Assembly: GCF_019710475.1 (NCBI RefSeq)
Contig: NZ_JAJFAX010000010.1
Coordinates: forward strand, 62,001-126,000
Origin: Glycomyces sp. TRM65418
GTDB lineage: Bacteria > Actinomycetota > Actinomycetes > Mycobacteriales > Micromonosporaceae
Direction: 5' to 3'
DNA length: 64,000 nucleotides
A program made the translations under genes and the position numbers. How positions within the stretch are numbered: the stretch's first letter is position 1; every line of letters begins with the position of its first letter. The notes below the pieces were generated by a model. That model saw nothing but the letters and a program-made list of their open reading frames with translations, was not told the origin of the DNA and did no database searches. Shown here piece after piece: positions 1 through 6,814 of the stretch.

Positions 1-106
1 GCCGGGTCTCACGGAGGGCCTGGCGATCTTCACGACCGAGTTCGCCGAGTACCGCCCGGTCTACGGCACCCCGCCTCGGCGCGGTTCGGCAGAGGAGCAG
101 CGATGA
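1..106 (+). CDS. C-terminal end of an unidentified protein (partial)
   Basis: An open frame enters from the left edge (first full codon at position 2) and ends with TGA at 104-106. The visible 34 residues read ...EGLAIFTTEFAEYRPVYG..., followed by a charged tail ending in EEQR. The stop overlaps the ATG of the next gene as ATGA, so the two are probably cotranscribed and translationally coupled. Too little is present to name a family. Confidence 0.55.
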   Translation, partial: PGLTEGLAIFTTEFAEYRPVYGTPPRRGSAEEQR

Positions 107-861
107 CGTTGCAGGTCAACCGCATCAACGGCCGGTGGGAGGCGCGGGAGGCGGGGGCGCTCGCCGGGCGCGCGGACTGCTGGGTGCGGCCCGACGGGAA
201 GCGCTTCGCGCACTTCGGATCGGACGATGCGGCGGTGATCGCGGCGCTCGGCGCGGCGATCACCGCCGAGCACGGCCGGCCGCTGCACACGACCGCCGAC
301 GCCGACGACCGCGCCTCGCTGCTGCGGTTCGGCGAGGCCGGTTTCGTGGGCGAGCGGTACGAGCACCGGTGGACGCTGCCGGTGGACGTCGCTGCCGACT
401 GGGACGACGAGGCGCTCGCGCCGTTCGAGGTCGGTTCGCCGGAGACGTTCGGCCCCGAGCAGGTGCAGCGGCTCGACGAACGGTTGCGGGCCGACGTCCC
501 GGGCCTGCGGGGCTGGCGGTGGACGGCCGAGGCGTGGGCGGCCGAGCACGGCACGCCCGCCTATGACCCGGCCCTGTACCCGGTGGTCTGGGATCCGATG
601 GAGCGGCGGTTCGCCGCGATGGCGCGGGTCTGGTCCGATCCGGACGGCCCTCGACTGGGCCTGGTGGCCGTGGCCCGGCCGTACCGGCGGCGCGGGCTCG
701 CGGCGGCGCTCATGGCGCGGGTCTTCCGGGAGCTGCGCGAGCGGGAGCGCACCGAGGTGGCGGCCGAGTGCGACGCGGCGAACGCGGCCTCCTGCGCGCT
801 CATGGCGAAAGCGGGAGGAACGGTCGTGGGCGGTGAGATCGAGCTGATCCTGTGGAACTGA
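103..861 (+). CDS. GNAT family N-acetyltransferase
   Basis: This 252-residue protein is probably an acetyl-CoA-dependent N-acetyltransferase of unknown substrate. The GNAT core lies in the last third: a beta strand GLVAVARPYRRRGLAAALM (about residues 187-205) is the R/Q-x-x-G-x-G/A pyrophosphate-binding loop, followed by the usual helix and ECDAANAASCALMAKAGG, the pattern of an alpha4/beta7 region in which Asn-x-x-S/A-x-x-L/M packs on CoA. The N-terminal 150 residues resemble no family I recognise and may be a degenerate second GNAT-like half. The start overlaps the previous stop (ATGA). Confidence 0.8.
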   Translation: MTLQVNRINGRWEAREAGALAGRADCWVRPDGKRFAHFGSDDAAVIAALGAAITAEHGRPLHTTADADDRASLLRFGEAGFVGERYEHRWTLPVDVAADWDDEALAPFEVGSPETFGPEQVQRLDERLRADVPGLRGWRWTAEAWAAEHGTPAYDPALYPVVWDPMERRFAAMARVWSDPDGPRLGLVAVARPYRRRGLAAALMARVFRELRERERTEVAAECDAANAASCALMAKAGGTVVGGEIELILWN

Positions 862-1029
862 GTGCCGGAGCGGCCAGGCGGGGTCCGGCTGCACGAGGCG
901 CGGGAGCGCCACTGAGCGGCGTGCGAGGCTCGACGCCGCGCGCCGGGGCGGCCGGGGTCGAGGGCGGGGCCGACCGAGGCGGGGCGAGCGCTCGGAGCCG
1001 GTCCGATGCGGCGAACCCGGGACGGACGA

Positions 1030-1986
1030 TCATCGCGTCGACGCCGGAGCGCGGGTGAACGCGGCGCGGTAGGCGCTCGGGGTCAGCCCGAGGTGCCTGG
1101 CCATGTGCTGTCGGAGGGACTCCGCGGTGCCGAAACCGCTGCGGCGGGCGACCTGGTCGACGCTGAGATCGGTCGCTTCGAGCAGTTCGCGGGCCCGGTG
1201 CAGGCGTTGCTGCAGGAGCCACTGGAACGGGGTCGTGCCCGTCTCCGCGATGAAGCGGCGCGCGAGCGTCCGCACGCTCACGTTCGCCTCGCGGGCCAGG
1301 TCGTCCAGGGAGATCGCCCGGTCGAGCCGGCCGAGCGCCCACACGCGCGCCTCGGCGAGCGACGATCCGGTCACCGGCGGCAGCGGCGTCTCCACGAACT
1401 GCGCCTGGCCGCCTTGGCGAACCGGTGTGACGACGGCGGCGCGGGCGGCCGCGTTCGCCGCCGCCGCACCGTAGTCGCATCGGACCAGGTGCAGGCACAG
1501 GTCGATCCCGGCGGCCGAGCCCGCACCCGTGAGGATCGCCCCGTCGTCGACGAACAGCACGTTCGGGTCGACCGACACCGACGGATGCGCTTCGCGCAGT
1601 TCCTCGGCGAGCGCCCAATGGGTGGTGGCGGGGCGACCGTCGAGGAGCCCGGCCTGGGCGAGGATGAACGCGCCGCTGCAGATGGAGGCGATGCGCCTGC
1701 CGGCGGCGGCCGCCTGCCGCAGCGCCTCCAGTGTCGCCGCGTCGGCGTCGTGGCGGCGTCCGCTGGAGGGGACGATCACGGTGTCGGCCGTTTCCAGCGC
1801 CTCCAGGCCGTCGGCGATCACCAGGTCGAAGCCGCCCGAGGAGGCGATGACGCCCGGTTCGGCGGTGCAGACGGTCACTCGGTATCCGGGCCGGCCCTCG
1901 ACCTGGACGTCTTCGAACAACGTGGACGGCATCGACAGGTCGAAGGGTTTGACCGGGGGGACGGCCAGGACGGCGACATCGCGCAT
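1030..1986 (-). CDS. GlxA-like transcriptional regulator, DJ-1/PfpI plus AraC domains
   Basis: A 318-residue transcription factor of the GlxA type. The N-terminal half is a DJ-1/PfpI-like amidotransferase fold with the nucleophile-elbow sequence SICSGAF and the following GLLDGRPATTHW typical of the family; in these regulators it acts as a sensor. The C-terminal third holds two AraC helix-turn-helix motifs (LDDLAREANVSVRTLARRF, then LSVDQVARRSGFGTAESLRQH). I chose the ATG at 1984-1986 because AAAGGA lies 7 bases upstream; an ATG 21 bases earlier (2007) lacks a ribosome site. It is divergent from the NmrA-like gene at 2115, a common regulator/target arrangement. Confidence 0.88.
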   Translation of the reverse strand: MRDVAVLAVPPVKPFDLSMPSTLFEDVQVEGRPGYRVTVCTAEPGVIASSGGFDLVIADGLEALETADTVIVPSSGRRHDADAATLEALRQAAAAGRRIASICSGAFILAQAGLLDGRPATTHWALAEELREAHPSVSVDPNVLFVDDGAILTGAGSAAGIDLCLHLVRCDYGAAAANAAARAAVVTPVRQGGQAQFVETPLPPVTGSSLAEARVWALGRLDRAISLDDLAREANVSVRTLARRFIAETGTTPFQWLLQQRLHRARELLEATDLSVDQVARRSGFGTAESLRQHMARHLGLTPSAYRAAFTRAPASTR

Positions 1987-2114
1987 GGCGGGATCCTTTG
2001 GAAGCATGGCGTTCAGGCCACTAGGCTACTCCCCCGTCGCCGCGCACGATTGGTCTCGCGGCCCTGCCGCAGTGCGAATCCCAACTGAGGCAAGCGAATC
2101 GAAGGAGACCAGTC

Positions 2115-3014
2115 ATGTCCGAACGCATCGTCATCGGAGCGGGCGCCACGGGAGCGGCGACGGCGCGGCGGTTCGCCGCGAACGGCGACCGGGTCCGCGT
2201 GATCACCCGCGGCGGCGGGGGCCCCGAGGTCCCCGGCGTGGAGCGGATCGCGCTCGACGCGGCGAGGACCGACGAACTGGCGGCGGCGATGCAGGGCGCG
2301 GCGACCGTGGTGAACGCCGCGATGACGGCGTACGACACGTGGCCCGAGACCATGCCGCCGCTGTTCGACTCGATCCTGGCCGCGGCCGAGCGGGTGGGCG
2401 CGGACTACGTGATGCTCGGCAACCACTACGGCTACCGGCAGACGAGCGGGCCGGTCGGCGAGCGCACCCCGCTGGAGCCGCACACCCGCAAGGGGAAGGT
2501 CCGGGCCGAGCTCTGGCGGCGGGCCGAGGCGGCGCACGCGGCCGGGCGCCTGCGGGCCGCGGAGGTCCGGGCGGGCCAGTTCCTCGGCCCCGGCGCGGTC
2601 TCGCCCTTCACCTTCATGGTGGCGCCGAAGGTGCTCGCCGGGCAGCTGGCGCTGGTGCTCGGCAATCCCGATGCGGCGCACTCGTTCTCGTTCACGGAGG
2701 ACGTGGCCGCCGCACTGGTGGCCGCCGCCGGGAGCGAGCGCGCGTGGGGGCGGGCGTGGAACGCCCCGGTCATCGTCGCCACGGTGCGGGAGGCCGCCGA
2801 GCGTCTCGCCGAACGCCACGGCGCGCCGCAGCCGCGACTGGAGCAGCTCACCGAGCGGGACCTGGCGCTGCTCGGGTTCACGGCACCGCTCTGGAACGAG
2901 TTCCCCGAGACGGCCTACATGGCCGACCGGCCGTTCATCGTGGACGACACCGACATCCGGGAGGCGCTCGGCGTCGAGGCGTCTTCGCTCGACGAGGCCG
3001 TCGCGGGCCTGTAG
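2115..3014 (+). CDS. NAD(P)-binding NmrA/epimerase-like protein
   Basis: The 299-residue product has a Rossmann fold of the NAD-dependent epimerase/NmrA class. The start IVIGAGATGAATARRFAANG is a GxGxxGxxxA/R dinucleotide-binding turn at residues 4-23, followed by ITRGGG at the end of beta2. The classical YxxxK catalytic pair is replaced by a HYGYRQ segment, so it may be an atypical SDR acting as an oxidoreductase or redox sensor. GAAGGAG at 2101-2107 sets the ATG. It is divergent from the GlxA-like regulator, which may control it. Substrate unknown. Confidence 0.8.
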   Translation: MSERIVIGAGATGAATARRFAANGDRVRVITRGGGGPEVPGVERIALDAARTDELAAAMQGAATVVNAAMTAYDTWPETMPPLFDSILAAAERVGADYVMLGNHYGYRQTSGPVGERTPLEPHTRKGKVRAELWRRAEAAHAAGRLRAAEVRAGQFLGPGAVSPFTFMVAPKVLAGQLALVLGNPDAAHSFSFTEDVAAALVAAAGSERAWGRAWNAPVIVATVREAAERLAERHGAPQPRLEQLTERDLALLGFTAPLWNEFPETAYMADRPFIVDDTDIREALGVEASSLDEAVAGL

Positions 3015-3019
3015 CGGAA

Positions 3020-3047
3020 CGGGGCGGGCGGGTCTGCGCCCGCCCCG
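3020..3047 (+). terminator. GC-rich hairpin after the NmrA-like gene
   Basis: An 11-bp perfect stem (3020-3030 with 3037-3047) and a 6-base loop start 5 bases after the stop at 3014. There is no U tract, as is usual for actinobacterial terminators. Confidence 0.6.
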
Positions 3048-3428
3048 CAGCCGCGCCTCGGCCTTGGCCCGCCCCGCGAGCGGGGCTGTCGGCCTTCCCG
3101 CACCGGTATGGCTCACCGCCGCGGACGCACCGCGCTCGGAGGCCGAGCCCCGCCGCCCGCGTCCGCGACCTCGCGGGGCGAGACGTCCCGCCCGCCGGCA
3201 CTTCGGCGGCGGCGAACCCGCACGCGGGACGGAACCGGAGGCGCTTCGCCTCGGCGTTCACACCCGCGCCCGGTGCGGGGCGCAGCCGGTCCCGGCCGCG
3301 CCCGGTTCGCCGGATCACGCGGGCGCCTCAGCGGTCGCGGCGGCGCGGCTTCCACCATGCGGGAGGCGGATCGGACCGGTCGGCTCGTCACGGTGTACGC
3401 CGGGCGGGATCGGGCATACTCTCTGATC
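3048..3428. other. Intergenic stretch without a recognisable gene
   Basis: About 380 bases of GC-rich sequence. Open frames run through it on both strands, but none has family motifs, a ribosome site or a bounded length, and the frame leading into the oxidoreductase is best explained as an upstream extension. The only functional signal is a -10-like CATACT at 3415-3420 (or TACTCT at 3417-3422) immediately before the GTG at 3429. Confidence 0.5.
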
Positions 3429-4643
3429 GTGCCGAGTTCTGAGGGGCGGGTGGTTCGGATCGATGCCGCGGACGTGGTCGTGATCGGGGCCGGAATCATC
3501 GGCGCCGCGTGCGCCGAGGCGCTCAGCGCCGCCGGTCTGCGGGTGCTGGTGCTCGACCGGGGCGCCCCCGCCGGGGGGACGACCGCCGGGGGCGAGGGCA
3601 ACGTGCTCGTGTCCGACAAGGCTCCCGGGCCCGAGCTGGATCTGGCCGTCGCCTCGCGGCGGCGGTGGCCCGAGCTGCTCGAGTCGCTGCGCGGCGAGCT
3701 CGGCGACGAGCTCGTGCAGGTCGAATGGGAGCCCAAGGGCGGCTTGGTGGTCGCCACCGACGAGGACGCCGTCGGGCCGCTCCGGATCCTCGCCGAGGCG
3801 CAACGCGAGGCCGGGGTCGAAGCGGTCGACACGACGGCCGAGGCGGCGCGCGCGATGGAGCCGCACCTGGCCGAGGACGTGCACGCGGCGGTCCACTACC
3901 CCGAGGACGCCCAGCTGCAGCCGGTGCTGGCGACGACGGCGCTGCTGGCGGCCGTGCGGGCGCGAGGCGGGGAGGTGCGCGGCGGAACCGAGGTGCACGG
4001 CCTGGTCCTGGATGCGGCCGGCACGGTCGGCGGGGTGCGCCTCGGCGACGGGACGGTGTCCTGCGGGGCGGTCGTCAACGCGTGCGGGCCCTGGGCCGGA
4101 CATTTCAGCGTGACCGTGGGCGCGCCGATCGAGGTGCTGCCGCGGCGGGGCGCGGTCCTGGTGACCGCGCCGCTGCCGCCGGTGGTGGTGCGTCGCAAGG
4201 TCTACGCCGCCGACTACGCGGCGGCCGTGGCGACCCCCCACGTCGACCTGCAGGTGTCGGCGGTGGTCGAGTCCACCGCGACGGGCGCGGTCCTCATCGG
4301 CTCGAGCCGCCAGCGCGTCGGATTCGACGAGTCCCTGGAGGTCGAGGTGCTGCGGCGCTTGGCGCGCAGCGCGATCCGGCTGTTCCCGGTCCTGGCGGGC
4401 GTGCCCGTGATGCGGACGTACGGCGGTTTCCGGCCGTACACGCCCGACCATCTGCCGGTGATCGGCGAGGACCCTCGGTTCCCCGGCCTGTGGCACGCGT
4501 CCGGGCACGAGGGCGCGGGGATCGGGCTGGCCCCGGCGACGGGGCGGCTGGTGGCGGACCTGATGTGCGGGCGGCAGCCCGAAGTGGACCCGTTCCGCTT
4601 CCGGGTGGACCGGCCCGAGGTGATCGCGGAGGTGCGGACGTGA
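3429..4643 (+). CDS. FAD-dependent oxidoreductase, DAO family; beta subunit of a D-hydroxyproline dehydrogenase-like complex
   Basis: This 404-residue protein is a D-amino-acid-oxidase-family flavoprotein. VVVIGAGIIGAACAEALSAAG (about residues 14-34) is the FAD-binding GxGxxG motif, and the C-terminal GGFRPYTPDHLPVIGED...WHASGHEGAGIGLAP is the second FAD contact seen in glycine/sarcosine oxidases. I chose the GTG at 3429 because a -10-like box ends 6-8 bases upstream, suggesting a leaderless transcript, and because the FAD motif follows at the usual distance. It overlaps the ferredoxin-like gene by GTGA. With the next two genes it matches the beta, gamma and alpha subunits of D-hydroxyproline dehydrogenase or opine oxidase; the actual amine substrate is inferred. 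Confidence 0.85.
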   Translation: MPSSEGRVVRIDAADVVVIGAGIIGAACAEALSAAGLRVLVLDRGAPAGGTTAGGEGNVLVSDKAPGPELDLAVASRRRWPELLESLRGELGDELVQVEWEPKGGLVVATDEDAVGPLRILAEAQREAGVEAVDTTAEAARAMEPHLAEDVHAAVHYPEDAQLQPVLATTALLAAVRARGGEVRGGTEVHGLVLDAAGTVGGVRLGDGTVSCGAVVNACGPWAGHFSVTVGAPIEVLPRRGAVLVTAPLPPVVVRRKVYAADYAAAVATPHVDLQVSAVVESTATGAVLIGSSRQRVGFDESLEVEVLRRLARSAIRLFPVLAGVPVMRTYGGFRPYTPDHLPVIGEDPRFPGLWHASGHEGAGIGLAPATGRLVADLMCGRQPEVDPFRFRVDRPEVIAEVRT

Positions 4644-4897
4644 GAGTGCGGTTCGAGGGCGAGGAGATCGAGGTCGAGGCGGGCCAGACCGTCGCGGGGG
4701 TGCTGCTGTCCAAGGGGATCCGTTCGTGGCGGACCACGCGGGGCGCGGATCGGCCGCGGGGGCTGTTCTGCGGGATCGGGGTCTGCTTCGACTGCCTGGT
4801 GCGCGTGAACGGCGTGCCGGACGTGCGGGCGTGCCAGCGCGTGGTCGCCGACGGGGACGACATCCGGACCCAGACCGGCGTGGAGCTGCCGTCATGA
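4640..4897 (+). CDS. Small [2Fe-2S] subunit of an amine dehydrogenase complex
   Basis: An 85-residue ferredoxin-like protein belonging to the Fer2_4 / HcnA-like class. The sequence LFCGIGVCFDCLV...RACQ supplies the C-x4-C-x2-C and distal Cys ligands for a [2Fe-2S] cluster. The GTG start overlaps the upstream stop (GTGA), and its own stop overlaps the next ATG (ATGA), so all three subunits are translationally coupled. In the heterotrimeric D-hydroxyproline dehydrogenases this is the gamma subunit that passes electrons between the two flavoproteins. Confidence 0.85.
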   Translation: MRVRFEGEEIEVEAGQTVAGVLLSKGIRSWRTTRGADRPRGLFCGIGVCFDCLVRVNGVPDVRACQRVVADGDDIRTQTGVELPS

Positions 4898-6297
4898 GGC
4901 GCGTGGTGGTGATCGGTGCGGGGCCGGCCGGGATGGCCGCGGCGCGGGAGGCGGCGGCGCACGGCGTCGAGGTGGTGCTCATCGACGCGGCCGCGAAGCT
5001 GGGCGGGCAGTACCACCGGCAGGACGCGCTGGAGCCCGGCGACCGGTTCGGTTCGCCGGTGGCGCCGGGGAGCGCGGAGGCCGCGCTGCCGGAGGTCGAG
5101 CATGTGGCGGACGCGACCGTGTGGGCGATCGAGCCGATCGACGGCGGGCATCGCGTGCACCTGCGGATCGGCCCGGCCGACGGGCCGTCGCGGCAGGGTC
5201 GGGCGGTCGAGGCGCGGGCGATCGTGCTCGCGACGGGCGCGTACGACCGCGCGCTGCCGTTCCCGGGGTGGGATCTGCCGGGGGTCGTGACGGTGGGGGC
5301 GGCGCAGGCGCTGGCGAAGGGCCAGGGGGTCGCGGTCGGCGACCGGGTGGTCGTCGGCGGGACCGGGCCGTTCCTGCTGCCGGCGGCGGTCTCGCTCATC
5401 CGCGCGGGCGCGCGGGTCGTGGAGGTCGCCGAGGCGAACGCGGCGGTGACGGGTTGGCTCACGAGTCCGCGAGGGGCGCTCGCGGGCTGGTCGAAGAGCG
5501 GTGAGCTGGCGCGGTACGCGGCGGCGCTGGTGCGGCGGCGGGTCCCGTACCGGTCGCGCACGGCGGTCGTCGAGGCGCACGGCTCCGAGGTCGTCGAGTC
5601 GGTCACGTTGGCGCGGTTGGACGCCCGGTGGACGCCGATCCCGGGGAGCGAGCGGCGGGTCCAGGCGGACGCGGTGGCGGTCGGGTTCGGGTTCACGCCG
5701 CAGTCGGAGCTCGCGTTGGCGACGCGGTGCCGCGTGTCGGACGGGTTCGTGGTCGTGGACGCGGCTCAGGGGACCACGGCTCCGGGGGTGTTCGCGGCCG
5801 GGGAGCTGACGGGCATCGGCGGGGCGGATCTCGCGGCGGCCGAAGGGGCCGTGGCCGGTGCGGCGGCGGCGAAGTACGTGGGCGCGGCGGTGGAGCCGCC
5901 GTTGCGGGCGATGGCGCGGGTCCGGTCGGGCCGGAGGTTCGCGGCCGCGCTGGCGGCGGCGTACCCGGTGCGGGCGGGCTGGCACGACTGGCTGCGGGAC
6001 GACACGATCGTGTGCCGGTGCGAGGAGATCACGAAGGCGGCGCTGTTCCGGGCCGTGGACGATCGCGATGTGGGAGCGGCGCGGTCGCTCAAGCTCGTGA
6101 GCGGGGTCGGCCTCGGGCTGTGCCAGGGCCGGGTGTGCGGGCAGAACGCGGCCGAGCTGGCGGGCGTGGACGGCACCGGGTTCGCGAAGCGCCCGATCGC
6201 CTCGCCGGTGCGGCTGGCGGAGCTGGCCGAGGAGGAGCCGATCGAGTCCCCGATCGACGCGGAGGAGTCCGGGAGCCCGCTCGGCGTCGAGTACTGA
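4894..6297 (+). CDS. FAD/NAD(P)-binding oxidoreductase with BFD-like iron-sulfur domain; alpha subunit of the dehydrogenase complex
   Basis: The 467-residue product starts with VVVIGAGPAGMAAAREAAAHG, an FAD-binding motif at residues 4-23, followed by LGGQYH. A second nucleotide site, VVVGGTGPFLLPAAVSLIRAG, lies near residue 150. The C-terminus holds CRCEEI (near residue 370) and GLCQGRVCG (near residue 410), the four Cys of a BFD-like [2Fe-2S] domain. This architecture is that of the alpha subunit of D-hydroxyproline dehydrogenase, opine oxidase and HcnB. It is the last gene of the three-gene operon. Substrate assignment is by analogy only. Confidence 0.85.
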   Translation: MRRVVVIGAGPAGMAAAREAAAHGVEVVLIDAAAKLGGQYHRQDALEPGDRFGSPVAPGSAEAALPEVEHVADATVWAIEPIDGGHRVHLRIGPADGPSRQGRAVEARAIVLATGAYDRALPFPGWDLPGVVTVGAAQALAKGQGVAVGDRVVVGGTGPFLLPAAVSLIRAGARVVEVAEANAAVTGWLTSPRGALAGWSKSGELARYAAALVRRRVPYRSRTAVVEAHGSEVVESVTLARLDARWTPIPGSERRVQADAVAVGFGFTPQSELALATRCRVSDGFVVVDAAQGTTAPGVFAAGELTGIGGADLAAAEGAVAGAAAAKYVGAAVEPPLRAMARVRSGRRFAAALAAAYPVRAGWHDWLRDDTIVCRCEEITKAALFRAVDDRDVGAARSLKLVSGVGLGLCQGRVCGQNAAELAGVDGTGFAKRPIASPVRLAELAEEEPIESPIDAEESGSPLGVEY

Positions 6298-6417
6298 GAC
6301 GACCTCGCCGTTGAGCGCGGGGCCGGCGGCTGCGGGGACCTGGAGTGACGGGCCGGACGCCGGACGGGCCCGGCCGCTCGCGCCCGGATGCGGCGCGGGT
6401 GCGGCGGGAGCGTCGCG

Positions 6418-6434
6418 GCTCGGCTGAGCCGAGC
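6418..6434 (+). terminator. 17-bp palindrome downstream of the dehydrogenase operon
   Basis: GCTCGGCT-G-AGCCGAGC is a perfect inverted repeat with a one-base centre, 120 bases after the last stop. It could be a terminator stem or simply GC-rich symmetry. Confidence 0.3.
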
Positions 6435-6559
6435 GCCGGGTTCGCGCGACCGGCCTCCGCGCCTCGCGGTCGCTGCGGCGACCCGAGCCCCGGCGACGGG
6501 ACGAGCCGAGCACCGACGGCCGCCACCACGCCGGGCGACACCGGAGAAGCGGCGGGGCG

Positions 6560-6664
6560 CGGGCACGGGTCGGCGATGCGCCTGCGGACGCCGTCGAGGA
6601 GATCGCGTATCGGGCGGGCGCCAGCGGCCTCGGCCGTTCCCGCGCGTTCGACGAATCCGGCCCT
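6560..6664 (+). pseudogene. Decayed AraC-type helix-turn-helix fragment
   Basis: In the frame with codons at 6590, 6593 and so on, the translation DAVEEIAYRAGASGLGRSRAF closely resembles the second helix-turn-helix of AraC regulators (VEEIAxRxGFxSxSxFSRAF). The key Phe of GFxS is Ala, no complete domain surrounds it, and the frame continues into unrelated sequence. It is most simply a relic of a regulator gene. The similarity is short, so this call is tentative. Confidence 0.4.
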
Positions 6665-6752
6665 TGCCGCGCGAGTCGAATCCGGTCTCACCCGCCCGGC
6701 GGCCCCGGTGCCCAGTGCCTGTCACCGCTGCTTCCCGGCCGCGGCCTGGGGG

Positions 6753-6801
6753 TTGACAGGCGATGCCGCGCTTGCGTACGGTACGTCTGACTACGTAGTC
6801 A
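6753..6801 (+). promoter_or_regulatory. Beta-galactosidase promoter with 14-bp palindromic operator
   Basis: TTGACA at 6753-6758 and TACGGT at 6777-6782 are spaced by 18 bases. TGACTACGTAGTCA at 6788-6801 is a perfect 14-bp palindrome just after the -10, where a bound repressor would block initiation. CGTAC-G-GTACG at 6775-6785 is a second, overlapping inverted repeat. AAGGAG precedes the ATG at 6815. The repressor is not encoded next to the gene. Confidence 0.65.
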
Positions 6802-6814
6802 TAAGGAGCAGCGG

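Noticed and set aside
3108-3428. N-terminal extension of the DAO-family oxidoreductase by 107 residues
   Set aside because: The added sequence is Arg/Pro-rich, unlike the family, and covers the apparent -10 box; the FAD motif follows the GTG at 3429 at the normal distance.
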